From positions 62,001-126,000 of the forward strand of contig JAPSHX010000010.1 in the NCBI GenBank assembly GCA_031179305.1: DNA of 64,000 bases, read 5' to 3'. Shown here piece by piece: positions 26,510 to 35,023 of the stretch. The notes beneath the pieces are model-generated. The model had not been told where the DNA came from, did not search any database, and saw only the letters and a program-made list of their open reading frames with translations. The stretch comes from Paenarthrobacter sp. GTDB lineage: Bacteria; Actinomycetota; Actinomycetes; Actinomycetales; Micrococcaceae. Position 1 is the first letter of the stretch. The number at the start of each line of letters is the position of its first letter. A program made the position numbers and the translations under genes.

Positions 26510-26695
26510 TTAGCGGTTCAGGCTGACCGTGAAGGTCTTAGGCCCGCTCAGGGTGACGGCGATTCCGCAATTTTCAGCGGCGGCGCGGTGTGAGAGGGAT
26601 TCGATGGCGGCATCGATGGTGTGGTCGATTGCCGACTTGTCCCAGATTTTCAGCGTGATGGAGTCAGTATGTGTCGTCATTGTCAGTACTTTCAC
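26510..26695 (-). CDS. small conserved hypothetical protein (56-61 residues)
   Basis: A short soluble protein with the pattern SITLKIWDKSAIDHTIDAAIES...GIAVTLSGPKTFTVSLNR, consistent with a beta-alpha-beta fold. Both the GTG at 26695 and the ATG at 26680 are possible; neither has a strong ribosome site. A hairpin terminator follows 23 bp after the stop. It resembles short proteins annotated in other Arthrobacter genomes (from memory). Function unknown. Confidence 0.6.
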   Translation of the reverse strand: MKVLTMTTHTDSITLKIWDKSAIDHTIDAAIESLSHRAAAENCGIAVTLSGPKTFTVSLNR

Positions 26696-26941
26696 TCAGG
26701 CCGTTAACAGCCCCAAGCTTCTTCGCCGGGGCCGCATCCTCGTCGGTGAGGATTGCTGATTCAGCTTGTATGGGAACGAATTCCCTCATTCATGGTTCAT
26801 GCTGCCCACTACGGTTGACAAGTAAATCCGGCCAAGTGTGACCGATTACACGTTCCTCATTACTCCGTGCAACCGTCGTGGGACACGATACAAAACCGAA
26901 CATTCCCCACCGAAATCTCACAGTCACTTCGCATCAGACTC

Positions 26942-26992
26942 TTGACCTCGTGATTGAGGCGCTGGTAAACCTTGTGAGCGGAAAGCGTTTTC
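26942..26992 (+). promoter_or_regulatory. promoter with LacI-type operator upstream of the rhamnogalacturonan lyase
   Basis: A TTGACC -35-like box (26942) is followed after 17 bp by GTAAAC as a weak -10. GAAAGCGTTTTC (26981-26992) lies over the expected start site. The latter has the CG-centred palindrome of LacI/GalR-family operators, which often control sugar-polymer genes. Another TTGACA occurs at 26815 without a good -10. The region 26696-27107 otherwise holds no gene. Confidence 0.5.
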
Positions 26993-27107
26993 TCGCAGTA
27001 CTACAACCAGTGCCTCATGATTGATGGCGGTTCTATTAGGCGCGTGTGAAACGTTCCAACCAGAGGCGGGCAGATCCACTGCCGCCCAGCATCAAAGGAG
27101 ATGTTCT

Positions 27108-29141
27108 TTGGCTTACCCCTCGAAATGTTCCTACCGCAGTACCCGGGGCCGTGCGCGGAAGGCCGTCCCCATGATGGCCTCGGCTTCACTCGCCGCTGCC
27201 GCCATCGCGCTGACGGGAGTCCCGCTCGCACAAGCAGCCCCCGCCCAACTCCCGCAGGCAGCACACACAGGCCTCCCCGGCGTCGTGCCTGCCGCTAAGG
27301 ATCCATCCACCCTGAAGCGGCAAGTAGAGAACCTGGACCGGGCGCCGGTTGCTGTTCTGACGGATCAGGGCGTCACGGTGAGCTGGCGCATGCTCGGCCT
27401 GGACAAGGACAGCGTCGGCTTCCAAGTACTGCGCGACGGGGTAAACATCACCCCCGAACCCATCCGAAACGCCACAATGGTCGTGGACCCGGATGGCACC
27501 GCAGCATCCAGCTACGTCATCAAAACAGTCGGCAATGGCCAAGGCCAGGACAAACTGACCGAAGCCGTCACGCCGCTGGCGCAGAACTATGTGGCCATCA
27601 AGCTGGACAAGCCGGCAGACGGAGTGACGCCCGACGGCAAGCCGTACACTTACTCCGCCAACGATGCGACAGTGGCGGACCTCGACGGCGACGGAAAGTA
27701 CGAGGTCATCCAAACGTGGGCGCCGTCCAACGCCAAGGACAATTCCCAAACCGGCTACACGGGCAACGTCTACGTGGACGCCTACAAGCTGGACGGCACC
27801 AAGCTGTGGCGCATCGACCTGGGTCGCAACATCCGCGCCGGCGCGCATTACACCCAGGTTTTGGCCTACGACTTCGACGGCGATGGCAAGGCTGAGGTTT
27901 CCCTCAAAACGGCGGATGGCACCCGCGATGCCGCCGGAACGGTCATCGGGAACGCCGACGCCGACTTCCGCAACAGTGCCGGCTACATCCTTTCCGGTCC
28001 TGAATTCCTGACCGTCTTCAAGGGCGCCACGGGCACCATCATGGACACCGTAGCCTACGAGCCCCCGCGTGGAGCTGTCGCCAGCTGGGGTGACAACTAC
28101 GGAAATCGCGTAGATCGCTTCCTGGCCGGCGTAGCCTACCTCGATGGTGAGCATCCATCCATGATGGTCAGCCGCGGGTACTACACGCGCACCGTCTTGG
28201 TCACCTACGATCTGGTGGACGGCAAGCTCGTGAAGCGCTGGACCTTCGATTCGAACCTTGCCGGGGATGAATACAAGGGGCAGGGTAACCACAACTTGTC
28301 CGTCGCTGACGTGGACCAGGACGGCAAGGACGAGTTCGTTTTCGGTTCCATGACCATCGACGATAATGGCCAGCCTCTTTACAACACCAAGCTTGGCCAC
28401 GGCGATGCCATACATACCAGCGACCTCGACCCGTCCAGACCTGGGCTGGAGACGTTCGCCGTCCACGAGAGCATGAGCCAGAGCGGCAACCGTGGCGCAA
28501 CCTTCCGCGACGCCGCTACCGGTGAAGTCCTCTGGAGCATCCCTGCGGCCAGGGACACCGGTCGCGGCGCGGCAGGTGACATCGATCCCCGCTATGCCGG
28601 CGCGGAAGGATGGGCCGTCGGAGGTGCGGCCGCGTGGGATTCACCCGTTGGCCAGTTGGTATCGGCCAAGGGCGAGCTGATTGCCGAGAAGATTCCCGCA
28701 GCGAACTTCCTGGCATGGTGGGATGGTGACCTGCTCCGCGAAATTGTGGACCACGACTATGACGCAACGCTGTCCCGAGGCGTTCCCACCATCTCCAAAT
28801 GGAACTGGGAAACCGAGTCCAGCGATCGGCTCCTGACTGCCGAGGGTGCACGCAGTAACAACACCACCAAGGGCAACCCGTCAATCCAAGCGGACATTCT
28901 GGGTGACTGGCGGGAAGAGGTAGCTTGGCCCTCCACCGACAGCAGCGAGTTGCGGATCTACACCACTACGGCTCCTACCGAGGTTCGCTTGCGGACCCTG
29001 ATGCACGACACGGTTTACCGCACAGCTGTGGCGCGCGAAAACGTCGCCTACAACCAGCCTCCGCACCCGAGCTTCTTCATTGGTGAGGGCATGCAGGCTC
29101 CGGCGATTCCCGCCGTCGTCTACGCGGGGCCCAAGAAGTAG
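27108..29141 (+). CDS. secreted rhamnogalacturonan lyase (PL11 family)
   Basis: A 677-residue pectin-degrading lyase that cleaves the rhamnose-galacturonate backbone by beta-elimination outside the cell. It has a Sec/Tat-like signal peptide (RGRARKAVPMMASASL...ALTGVPLAQA). A fibronectin-like N-terminal strand domain follows (VSWRMLGLDKDSVGFQVLRDG). The eight-bladed propeller carries calcium-binding DLDGDGK, DFDGDGKAE and DVDQDGKDE loops. The TTG at 27108 is chosen because AAAGGAG lies 7 nt upstream; the ATG at 27101 is out of frame. A LacI-type operator lies upstream and a terminator follows. No other pectin genes are adjacent. Confidence 0.93.
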   Translation: MAYPSKCSYRSTRGRARKAVPMMASASLAAAAIALTGVPLAQAAPAQLPQAAHTGLPGVVPAAKDPSTLKRQVENLDRAPVAVLTDQGVTVSWRMLGLDKDSVGFQVLRDGVNITPEPIRNATMVVDPDGTAASSYVIKTVGNGQGQDKLTEAVTPLAQNYVAIKLDKPADGVTPDGKPYTYSANDATVADLDGDGKYEVIQTWAPSNAKDNSQTGYTGNVYVDAYKLDGTKLWRIDLGRNIRAGAHYTQVLAYDFDGDGKAEVSLKTADGTRDAAGTVIGNADADFRNSAGYILSGPEFLTVFKGATGTIMDTVAYEPPRGAVASWGDNYGNRVDRFLAGVAYLDGEHPSMMVSRGYYTRTVLVTYDLVDGKLVKRWTFDSNLAGDEYKGQGNHNLSVADVDQDGKDEFVFGSMTIDDNGQPLYNTKLGHGDAIHTSDLDPSRPGLETFAVHESMSQSGNRGATFRDAATGEVLWSIPAARDTGRGAAGDIDPRYAGAEGWAVGGAAAWDSPVGQLVSAKGELIAEKIPAANFLAWWDGDLLREIVDHDYDATLSRGVPTISKWNWETESSDRLLTAEGARSNNTTKGNPSIQADILGDWREEVAWPSTDSSELRIYTTTAPTEVRLRTLMHDTVYRTAVARENVAYNQPPHPSFFIGEGMQAPAIPAVVYAGPKK

Positions 29142-29190
29142 CCGGTTCCCTGCTGGCGAATGCCCTTTAGCAACAGAGTGCCTAACATGT

Positions 29191-29228
29191 GAGTGCCGCC
29201 CGGATCGCGTTTAACCCGGGCGGCACTC
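29191..29228. terminator. bidirectional hairpin terminator
   Basis: Arms GAGTGCCGCCCGG (29191-29203) and CCGGGCGGCACTC (29216-29228) are perfect over 13 bp. They lie between the convergent lyase and SRPBCC genes. Confidence 0.8.
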
Positions 29229-29241
29229 GATATTCAGGGGC

Positions 29242-29904
29242 TTACCGCTGTCCCGGCAGCCAGCCGCTCTGGGGCGGTATGAAGCCTGGGCCGCGGTCCT
29301 CGTCTTTCTGCCGTTCGGCGGCGCTGTGGGTGTCGCTGTCGGCAGTTTCGTCAGAGTCGCCGTCCAGGTCAGCCAGTCCGTTGGTCTGGTCAAAAGGATG
29401 GGTGATGGGATCGACGATCGGTGGCGAATCCGAGGTGCCGCTGGCTGTGGTGGTGGACTCTGTGGTCTCGACGTCGGTCTCTGGTGCCTGCTTCTCGATG
29501 TACTCCTTGAACTTCTTCAAGTCTGACTCAGCCTGCCTTTCAACAACGTGCAACTTGTCTCCCAGGAATTCGAGGACGCCGTGCGGTTCGTATTCCAAGG
29601 ACAGATGCAGTGACGTCTGGCTGGGGCCCGCTTCCTTGAAATCAACCCAGCCGGCATTCTTGGCACCCTCGACGGCGGCCCAAGCCACCGCACGGTCAAC
29701 GTCCTGCTGAACGATTTTGGCTTCCCAGCGGCGATGGACGCCCGCAATTTCGGCTACCCATTCCAGTCGGTCGTCGCTGAGCCGCGTTACGCGTTCCACT
29801 CCGCCCATGAAGTGCGGAAACTCCTCGAACTTGGTCCACTGCCTGTAGGCCGTACTGACCGGAACGTTGACCATGATGGTCTTGTTCACTTTCGTGGTCA
29901 TCAT
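29242..29904 (-). CDS. SRPBCC (polyketide cyclase/START-like) protein with acidic tail
   Basis: A 220-residue protein. The first ~150 residues form the SRPBCC fold (KTIMVNVPVSTAYRQWTKFEEFPHFMGGVERV), a lipid- or ligand-binding cavity family. The last ~70 residues are a low-complexity Thr/Ser/Asp/Glu-rich tail and probably disordered. No catalytic residues can be assigned. It is divergent from the ArsR/SRPBCC operon and 125 bp away. Confidence 0.85.
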   Translation of the reverse strand: MMTTKVNKTIMVNVPVSTAYRQWTKFEEFPHFMGGVERVTRLSDDRLEWVAEIAGVHRRWEAKIVQQDVDRAVAWAAVEGAKNAGWVDFKEAGPSQTSLHLSLEYEPHGVLEFLGDKLHVVERQAESDLKKFKEYIEKQAPETDVETTESTTTASGTSDSPPIVDPITHPFDQTNGLADLDGDSDETADSDTHSAAERQKDEDRGPGFIPPQSGWLPGQR

Positions 29905-29991
29905 GTCCTCCTACTCGATATTGATCAGCACACTTACATTATCGAGCTTTTTGGAGGGTAATAACAGGCCCACCGTCGCGTGCAAGAAGTA

Positions 29992-30037
29992 TTGACACTC
30001 CTCCTTCCCGGCGATATCGTACAACCAAATGGTTGTA
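29992..30037 (+). promoter_or_regulatory. leaderless promoter with ArsR operator over the start codon
   Basis: TTGACA (29992-29997) and TATCGT (30015-30020) are spaced 17 bp. A perfect 8-bp-arm inverted repeat TACAACCA-AA-TGGTTGTA (30020-30037) covers the predicted transcription start and the ATG (30029). This implies a leaderless mRNA and autorepression by the encoded ArsR protein. Confidence 0.75.
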
Positions 30038-30391
30038 GATCAGCTCAGGACCAGGCCCTCGGACGCCGACACCGACCGCCTGTTCCACGCGTTGGCAGAT
30101 GCGACGCGCAGGGACATCGTGGCCCGGGTAACGGCGGGGGAGTACTCGGTCTCCGGGCTTGCCGCGCTCTACACCATGAGTTTCGCGGCCGTGCAAAAAC
30201 ATGTGGCGGTCCTGGAACGGGCCTCCCTGGTCACCAAGGAAAAGCGTGGGCGGGAGCAGATTGTGCGGGGAAATCACGAGGGGCTGCAAAAAGCCCGGCG
30301 CCTATTGGATCAACTCGAAATGATCTGGCGGCAACGCGCCGGCCGGATCGCGGACATACTCGCCGAAGATGATGAAAGGGATTTGCCATGA
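30029..30391 (+). CDS. ArsR-family winged-helix regulator
   Basis: A 120-residue ArsR/SmtB-type repressor: RLFHALADATRRDIVARV, then the recognition region VSGLAALYTMSFAAVQKHVAVLERASLV. It lacks the Cys-rich metal site, so it belongs to the non-metal subgroup usually found with SRPBCC genes. It overlaps the next gene by 4 bp (ATGA). Its likely operator covers its own start codon. Confidence 0.92.
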   Translation: MVVDQLRTRPSDADTDRLFHALADATRRDIVARVTAGEYSVSGLAALYTMSFAAVQKHVAVLERASLVTKEKRGREQIVRGNHEGLQKARRLLDQLEMIWRQRAGRIADILAEDDERDLP

Positions 30392-30885
30392 CGGTTGTCA
30401 GCGTAAACAAGGATGTTGAGGCCTTAAGTTTCAGTATTGTTGCTGAATTCGATGCCGACGTGAAGCGCGTCTGGAGGATCTGGGAAGACCCCCGGCAGCT
30501 TGAGCGCTGGTGGGGGCCGCCCACGTGGCCGGCCACGTTCGATACGCATGAGTTCACCGTTGGCGGGAAAGCCGCCTATTACATGACGGGGCCGGACGGA
30601 ACCAAGGCGCGGGGCTGGTGGAAGTTCACCGCCATCAACGCCCCGGACCACCTTGAATTCGACGACGGCTTCGCCAACGACCAAGGCGAGCCACAGGACG
30701 AACTGGGCGTCACGCACGCCGTCGTGAAGCTCGAGCCCTTGAATAATCGCACCCGAATGACCATCACCTCCACCTTCGAGTCCGAAGAACAGATGCAGAA
30801 GATGGCTGAGATGGGTATGGAAGAAGGTATGCGCGAAGCCGTCGGGCAGATTGATGGCGTGTTGGCGGAAACGGCCAACGCCTGA
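30388..30885 (+). CDS. SRPBCC protein (AHSA1/activator of Hsp90 ATPase-like)
   Basis: A 165-residue AHSA1-type SRPBCC protein: KRVWRIWEDPRQLERWWGPPTWPATF near residues 25-50, then strands with GGKAAYYMTGPDG and the C-terminal helix MGMEEGMREAVGQIDGVL. It is coupled to the ArsR gene, a frequent pair in actinobacteria. The ligand is unknown. A stem terminator follows. Confidence 0.92.
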   Translation: MTVVSVNKDVEALSFSIVAEFDADVKRVWRIWEDPRQLERWWGPPTWPATFDTHEFTVGGKAAYYMTGPDGTKARGWWKFTAINAPDHLEFDDGFANDQGEPQDELGVTHAVVKLEPLNNRTRMTITSTFESEEQMQKMAEMGMEEGMREAVGQIDGVLAETANA

Positions 30886-30909
30886 CGGCTGAACCACCAG
30901 CAAAAAGAT

Positions 30910-30941
30910 GACGACGGCGGCGGGTGCCTCCCGCCGTCGTC
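30910..30941 (+). terminator. hairpin terminator after the ArsR-SRPBCC operon
   Basis: GACGACGGCGG (30910-30920) pairs with CCGCCGTCGTC (30931-30941) around a 10-nt loop. There is no T-run. Confidence 0.6.
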
Positions 30942-30986
30942 GGCGTATGGTTAAGTCCCGGCTGCCTCTCGAAACGGACCAGTGTC

Positions 30987-31565
30987 ATGGCGCGATTGAT
31001 CATCATGGGCCCTCCGGGATCCGGCAAAGGCACGCAGGCGGAGCACATCGCGCGGCATTTTGGGATCCCTGCCATTTCGACTGGTGAGCTGTTCCGCGCC
31101 AACGTCCGCGACAAGACGGAATTAGGTGCTGAAGCCAGCGGATATATGGATCGCGGCGAGTTCGTGCCGGACCACGTCACCACGGCAATGCTGAGGTTGC
31201 GGCTTGAAGAAGCGGATGCCGCTGCCGGTTTCCTCCTGGATGGCTATCCAAGGACCGTCATCCAGATTGGTGCGCTGGACGAGATACTCGCTGATCGGCA
31301 GCAAGCCCTTGAAGTGGTCCTCGAGCTAACGGGTTCCGATGATGAACTCATTGCCCGGATGTTGCTCCGAGCACACGAGCAGGGACGCGCCGATGACACT
31401 GAATCCGTGATCCAACGCCGTCTGGAACTGTACCGGGAGGAGACACAACCGGTGCTGACCGCGTACTCGCACCGCGGGATTCTGCTGACCGTTGATGGAT
31501 CGGGCAAGCGGGAAGCGATCACAACCGCAGCCATCGCAGCCTTGGAGGGGGCATTGGCGGGTTAG
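30987..31565 (+). CDS. adenylate kinase paralogue
   Basis: A 192-residue nucleoside monophosphate kinase. The P-loop is GPPGSGKGTQ (residues 8-17), followed by the AMP-binding ISTGELFRANV and GFLLDGYPRT motifs and a short LID (HEQGRADDTESVIQRRL) without zinc Cys. It converts AMP plus ATP to ADP. Housekeeping adk normally lies in the ribosomal-protein cluster, so this is a likely extra copy. ATG 30987 is the natural start, as MARLIIMGPPG follows. Confidence 0.88.
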   Translation: MARLIIMGPPGSGKGTQAEHIARHFGIPAISTGELFRANVRDKTELGAEASGYMDRGEFVPDHVTTAMLRLRLEEADAAAGFLLDGYPRTVIQIGALDEILADRQQALEVVLELTGSDDELIARMLLRAHEQGRADDTESVIQRRLELYREETQPVLTAYSHRGILLTVDGSGKREAITTAAIAALEGALAG

Positions 31566-31575
31566 GCGCTGGCTT

Positions 31576-32334
31576 CTAGCCGCTGGCGGCGGTCGGAAGC
31601 TCGGCAGATGGCAGCTCAGCTGCAAGGGAGCGTAGATACGTGGCGAATCCTTCCGGTGCGCGGGCGTGTGTCCGGCCCGAGGTCAAGACGCGGATGCTGT
31701 CCGTAGCGGTGACCGCAAAACCATGCCTGCGGAGCCGCTCCACCAGGACGCGGTCCTCGTGGGCGCGCAGCGCTGGGAAGCCGCCCGCCTTGAGATACGC
31801 CGAGGCGCGGATGCCCAGGTTGGCACCATAAATGTGCTGGTGATCTTCCTTGAACGGGTGGAGCTCCAGCCACCGGCGATGGATGGCGGGATCCATGTCT
31901 GAAGGGTCGGGTTCCACCGATCCAAGGATTGCGTCCGCTCCCGCGTTGGCCAGGTCCACTTGCCGTGTCAACCAATGCTGCGGAACGGTGGAATCGGCGT
32001 CTGTGGTGGCAAGCCAAATACCCTCCGTCCCGTTCGCTGGCAGGCAATCCAAGGCGGTGCGGAAACCGAAATCCCGACTCGCCCCCGTGCTTCTCAGCTT
32101 GACGTTGGCCACGCGGAAGCGAGGATCGTTGGAGACATGCGCGGCGGTGATCTCAGCGGAACGGTCACTGCAGTTATCCAGGACCACAACGATCTTTGCT
32201 TCCATGCCGCGGTGTTGCCGTTCCAGCGCATCAGCGGCCGTCTTCAGCGCGAGCAGGGCTTTGCCGATGTGTTGCTCCTCGTTGTGCGCAGGCATCACCA
32301 CTCCCACGCTCTTGATATCGCGTCCGCCGTGCAC
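31576..32334 (-). CDS. glycosyltransferase family 2
   Basis: A 252-residue GT2 enzyme. It opens with SVGVVMPAHNEEQHIGKAL (GT-A fold) and the sugar-nucleotide strand IVVLDNCSDRSAEI. It carries the metal-binding WLATTDADSTVP motif (DAD as DXD), then the acceptor part with LRAHEDRVLVERLRRHG. No TM helix is present. The GTG at 32334 lies 2 nt after the stop of the PIG-L/methyltransferase gene with AGGA before it, so it is the third gene of that operon. The acceptor is unknown. Confidence 0.88.
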   Translation of the reverse strand: MHGGRDIKSVGVVMPAHNEEQHIGKALLALKTAADALERQHRGMEAKIVVVLDNCSDRSAEITAAHVSNDPRFRVANVKLRSTGASRDFGFRTALDCLPANGTEGIWLATTDADSTVPQHWLTRQVDLANAGADAILGSVEPDPSDMDPAIHRRWLELHPFKEDHQHIYGANLGIRASAYLKAGGFPALRAHEDRVLVERLRRHGFAVTATDSIRVLTSGRTHARAPEGFATYLRSLAAELPSAELPTAASG

Positions 32335-32336
32335 GG

Positions 32337-33701
32337 TTATCCTGTCCTGCCCGGAGCGAGAAGGACTTCCAGCATGAAATCCTTCTCGCGGTAGAGTCCG
32401 TGCGTTGACCAGCCGGGTTGGTTGCGGGCCATCGCATGGACCGCCTCCGCATCCAATTCCCATCCGGAGATGGGATGCCGCCAATGACACAGGAGCAGCG
32501 TGCCGCCGGGACGGGTGGATGCTTCAATATGTGCCAGCAGTTCGGTAAGTTCATCCGGCGAAAGGTAATAGCCCGTCTCGGACAACACCACCAGATCGAA
32601 CGTACCCTCGGGCCACTCTCCGGGCATGGTGAGGTGTCTTGCCTCTGCGGAGGGGAAATTGGAAAGCCGCTCAGTTGCCTGCGCAAGGGCTGCACTGCTG
32701 GCGTCCACAGCCAGGAACTGACCGCAACGCTTTGCGAGTTCCTCACTGAGGATGCCTATGGAGCAACCTATTTCCAGGCCGGATTCATAAGATACCTCCG
32801 GAAGAGCGGCCAGGGTCAATGCCCTTTTGCGCCGTTCGTACCAGCTGGTGGTATAGCTCCAGGGATCCTCGGCCTTGGAGTGGACCTCATCGAAGATCCG
32901 CTCGGCGTCGGCGGCCGTGTTGGTGCCGACCAGGGCGGGATGCCAAGCGAAGGTTTCCCACGGCCTTTCGAAGTGCTCCAGGAAAGTGGCCGACAGGAGT
33001 GTCTCATCGCCCGGTTCAGCGGAGAGCGGCTGCGTTTGCGAGGCGTGGGCGCTCATGGCGTTGGCCTTGGCTTGCTGTTCGTGGTTGTTCAATGGGACCC
33101 GAACCCACGACTCCCACGTTGCGTCATCCGGTCCTGACCACAGCCAGTACCAGATGGGATATTCCAGAAGCCCGTGGCCATCCTTGGTTGCGACTTCCGC
33201 GGCGACAGTGCCCAAAACGTCATGGTCCGTGTGCCCATCAGCACGGTACGGGGCCACGAGTACTACATTCTCCGCGGCGTGGTCGAAGGACGCGACGGCT
33301 TCACGGACCGCCTTGGCGATGACCGCCGTGTGGGCAGCAAGTTGCCCATCGGGAAGCTCCAGGAACCGCCACGCAGCGCTGGGAGCCAGCCCGGACACTG
33401 CGGTGTCAAACTCCGTGAGCCTAACAGCGGCAAGCTGTTCCGGCGTCGTGGTTTGTGAGTCGGGGTGAGACGCCTCGCCTGCCGAGCACAGCAGGATCTT
33501 CAGTTCAGCTCCGGCGGCGTGAAGTTTGGCCAGAAAGCCGCCGGCGCCAAGAGATTCGTCGTCCGGGTGCGCGGCGAGCACCACGAAGGCCGTGGCCGCT
33601 AGCTCGGTCTGGTCCAGCGGCAGTTCCGGCAGGGCTGTAACTCCGCTGGCCGCCCATTCCGACTCGACTGTCCCGGTGTCCGTGTGCGAGAAAGCTACCA
33701 C
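32337..33701 (-). CDS. fused PIG-L deacetylase and SAM-dependent methyltransferase
   Basis: A 454-residue two-domain enzyme. The N-terminal PIG-L/LmbE domain has the zinc motif AAHPDDESLG (His45, Asp47, Asp48) and HTDHD (157-161). It would deacetylate an N-acetyl sugar or related amide. The C-terminal part (about 290-454) is a NodS-like methyltransferase with motif I LEIGCSIG (309-316) and the later FDLVVLSETGYYL. It overlaps the dehydrogenase gene by 7 bp and is followed at 2 bp by a glycosyltransferase. The trio probably builds one small modified glycoside. The product is not known. Confidence 0.9.
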   Translation of the reverse strand: MVAFSHTDTGTVESEWAASGVTALPELPLDQTELAATAFVVLAAHPDDESLGAGGFLAKLHAAGAELKILLCSAGEASHPDSQTTTPEQLAAVRLTEFDTAVSGLAPSAAWRFLELPDGQLAAHTAVIAKAVREAVASFDHAAENVVLVAPYRADGHTDHDVLGTVAAEVATKDGHGLLEYPIWYWLWSGPDDATWESWVRVPLNNHEQQAKANAMSAHASQTQPLSAEPGDETLLSATFLEHFERPWETFAWHPALVGTNTAADAERIFDEVHSKAEDPWSYTTSWYERRKRALTLAALPEVSYESGLEIGCSIGILSEELAKRCGQFLAVDASSAALAQATERLSNFPSAEARHLTMPGEWPEGTFDLVVLSETGYYLSPDELTELLAHIEASTRPGGTLLLCHWRHPISGWELDAEAVHAMARNQPGWSTHGLYREKDFMLEVLLAPGRTG

Positions 33702-34822
33702 CAGCGGTCCCCTTTCAGAGCCAGTGCGCCCAGTTGGGCGTCGTCCCTCATGGCGTGATGCTGCCTGATGTACAGCGACAGGTCCGCCATGCGTTTTCCA
33801 TACGCTTCGTTGAAAGCCAGCGGCCCGGGACCAAGGTTCTGCGACACCAGCGTTTGAACACGTTCGACGGCGGCGGCAACAGTCCCGCGCGCACGAAGGG
33901 CTTCGCTCCAGGCGCTCCGGCCGTCAGGATCTGAGCCCTCCAACTCGCCGGAGTCGATGCGTTCTGCCGCGACGGCAAGATGGCCGGTAGCGGACGTGAT
34001 GATCCGATCGATTTCGCCCAGGGAAGCCAGCGCAATCTGGTCGGGTTCGCGGCCATTGTCTGCAGCTTTGTCCAGGGCAGTCGCAAAATCACGCGCCACC
34101 GCGACGGCGCCACCCAGCCAGCATGCAGCCACGCCCATGCCACCCCATGCGAAGCCGGGACGCTTGAAATACCAGTCCTCCTGGCCCACGGGCTGGGCTG
34201 CGACTTGGTCAAAGTGGACTGTCCCGCTGGCGATTTCCCGCAGGCCGCGGCTGGTCCACTGAGGCGTTTCGCAGGTAACTCCCGGGTCTTTCAGATTCAC
34301 GGCGAAGGCACGCCTGCTGCTATCTCCAGCGTGCGCGGTGATCACGGCATGGTCCAGCTGCGAGGCCAGCGAACACCACGGCTTTGATCCGTTGAGTACG
34401 TAGTTGCCGTCAGCGTTGCTCTTGGCCTCCAGCTTCATTCCGGGGCCTTCCGCTGCGAAGACTCCCCAGGCCCCTTGGCGTTCGCCGTCGGCGTCGGCTT
34501 GTGTTTCGGCTCCGGCCTGGACTCCGGCCTGGGCTCCGGCTTGGGCTCCGGCTTGGGCGAGGATCGCCAGAGCATCGAGGTGCGGTTCGAGCACTCGTCC
34601 CGCAGCGACATCCACGGCAGTCACGGAGGCAAGGAGCTCCCACAGCTTGACGGTGCTTCCCTCGCCCGGCTTCGGGGCCGTCCCCCCGATGTCCTCCGCG
34701 ATGGCCAGCAACGCCGGCACGTCGCCTACCGCTGCCCCCACTTTTTTGAGCACGGGTTCCAGTGCTTGCAGCTGCGCGGGCTCAGAGCTAATGCGGACGG
34801 GCTGGGCTTTGGAGTCGCTCAT
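33695..34822 (-). CDS. acyl-CoA dehydrogenase-like protein
   Basis: A 375-residue protein with acyl-CoA dehydrogenase architecture. The middle strand domain has NYVLNGSKPWCSLASQLDHAVITAH and the C-terminal helical domain has AWGGMGVAACWLGGAVAVARDF. The usual catalytic Glu could not be placed with confidence, so the reaction may differ from fatty-acid oxidation. A loop near residues 90-110 holds an AQAG repeat encoded by a 12-bp tandem repeat. It is the first gene of the operon with the PIG-L/methyltransferase fusion and the glycosyltransferase. Confidence 0.83.
   Translation of the reverse strand: MSDSKAQPVRISSEPAQLQALEPVLKKVGAAVGDVPALLAIAEDIGGTAPKPGEGSTVKLWELLASVTAVDVAAGRVLEPHLDALAILAQAGAQAGAQAGVQAGAETQADADGERQGAWGVFAAEGPGMKLEAKSNADGNYVLNGSKPWCSLASQLDHAVITAHAGDSSRRAFAVNLKDPGVTCETPQWTSRGLREIASGTVHFDQVAAQPVGQEDWYFKRPGFAWGGMGVAACWLGGAVAVARDFATALDKAADNGREPDQIALASLGEIDRIITSATGHLAVAAERIDSGELEGSDPDGRSAWSEALRARGTVAAAVERVQTLVSQNLGPGPLAFNEAYGKRMADLSLYIRQHHAMRDDAQLGALALKGDRWW
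34509..34556. repeat. 12-bp tandem repeat inside the dehydrogenase-like gene
   Basis: Four near-perfect copies of CTCCGGCYTGGR lie head to tail, encoding AQAG units on the minus strand. Copy number could vary by slippage without shifting the frame. Confidence 0.85.
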
Positions 34823-35023
34823 GAGACCCAGCCTATTCTAAGGAGCCTTAGGGTCTTGCCATTGCGGAACCCCCAACGCGCGCAACCCTTGCCAAAGTTC
34901 CCATTGGTCCCAACATGAAGCCGCATCTTCACAAATTTTGTCACGCTTGTCACATCCTCTTGTCATTAACGGTGACAAGTTCCGTAGCTTGGAAGAGTCA
35001 GCAGTCCCGAGCCAGGAGAACCC

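Noticed and set aside
27186..28466. A 426-codon open frame on the minus strand
   Set aside because: Antisense to the rhamnogalacturonan lyase; low-complexity Gly/Val translation.
30987..31565. The housekeeping adk gene
   Set aside because: The kinase motifs are real, but the surroundings lack secY, map and ribosomal-protein genes, so a paralogue is more likely.
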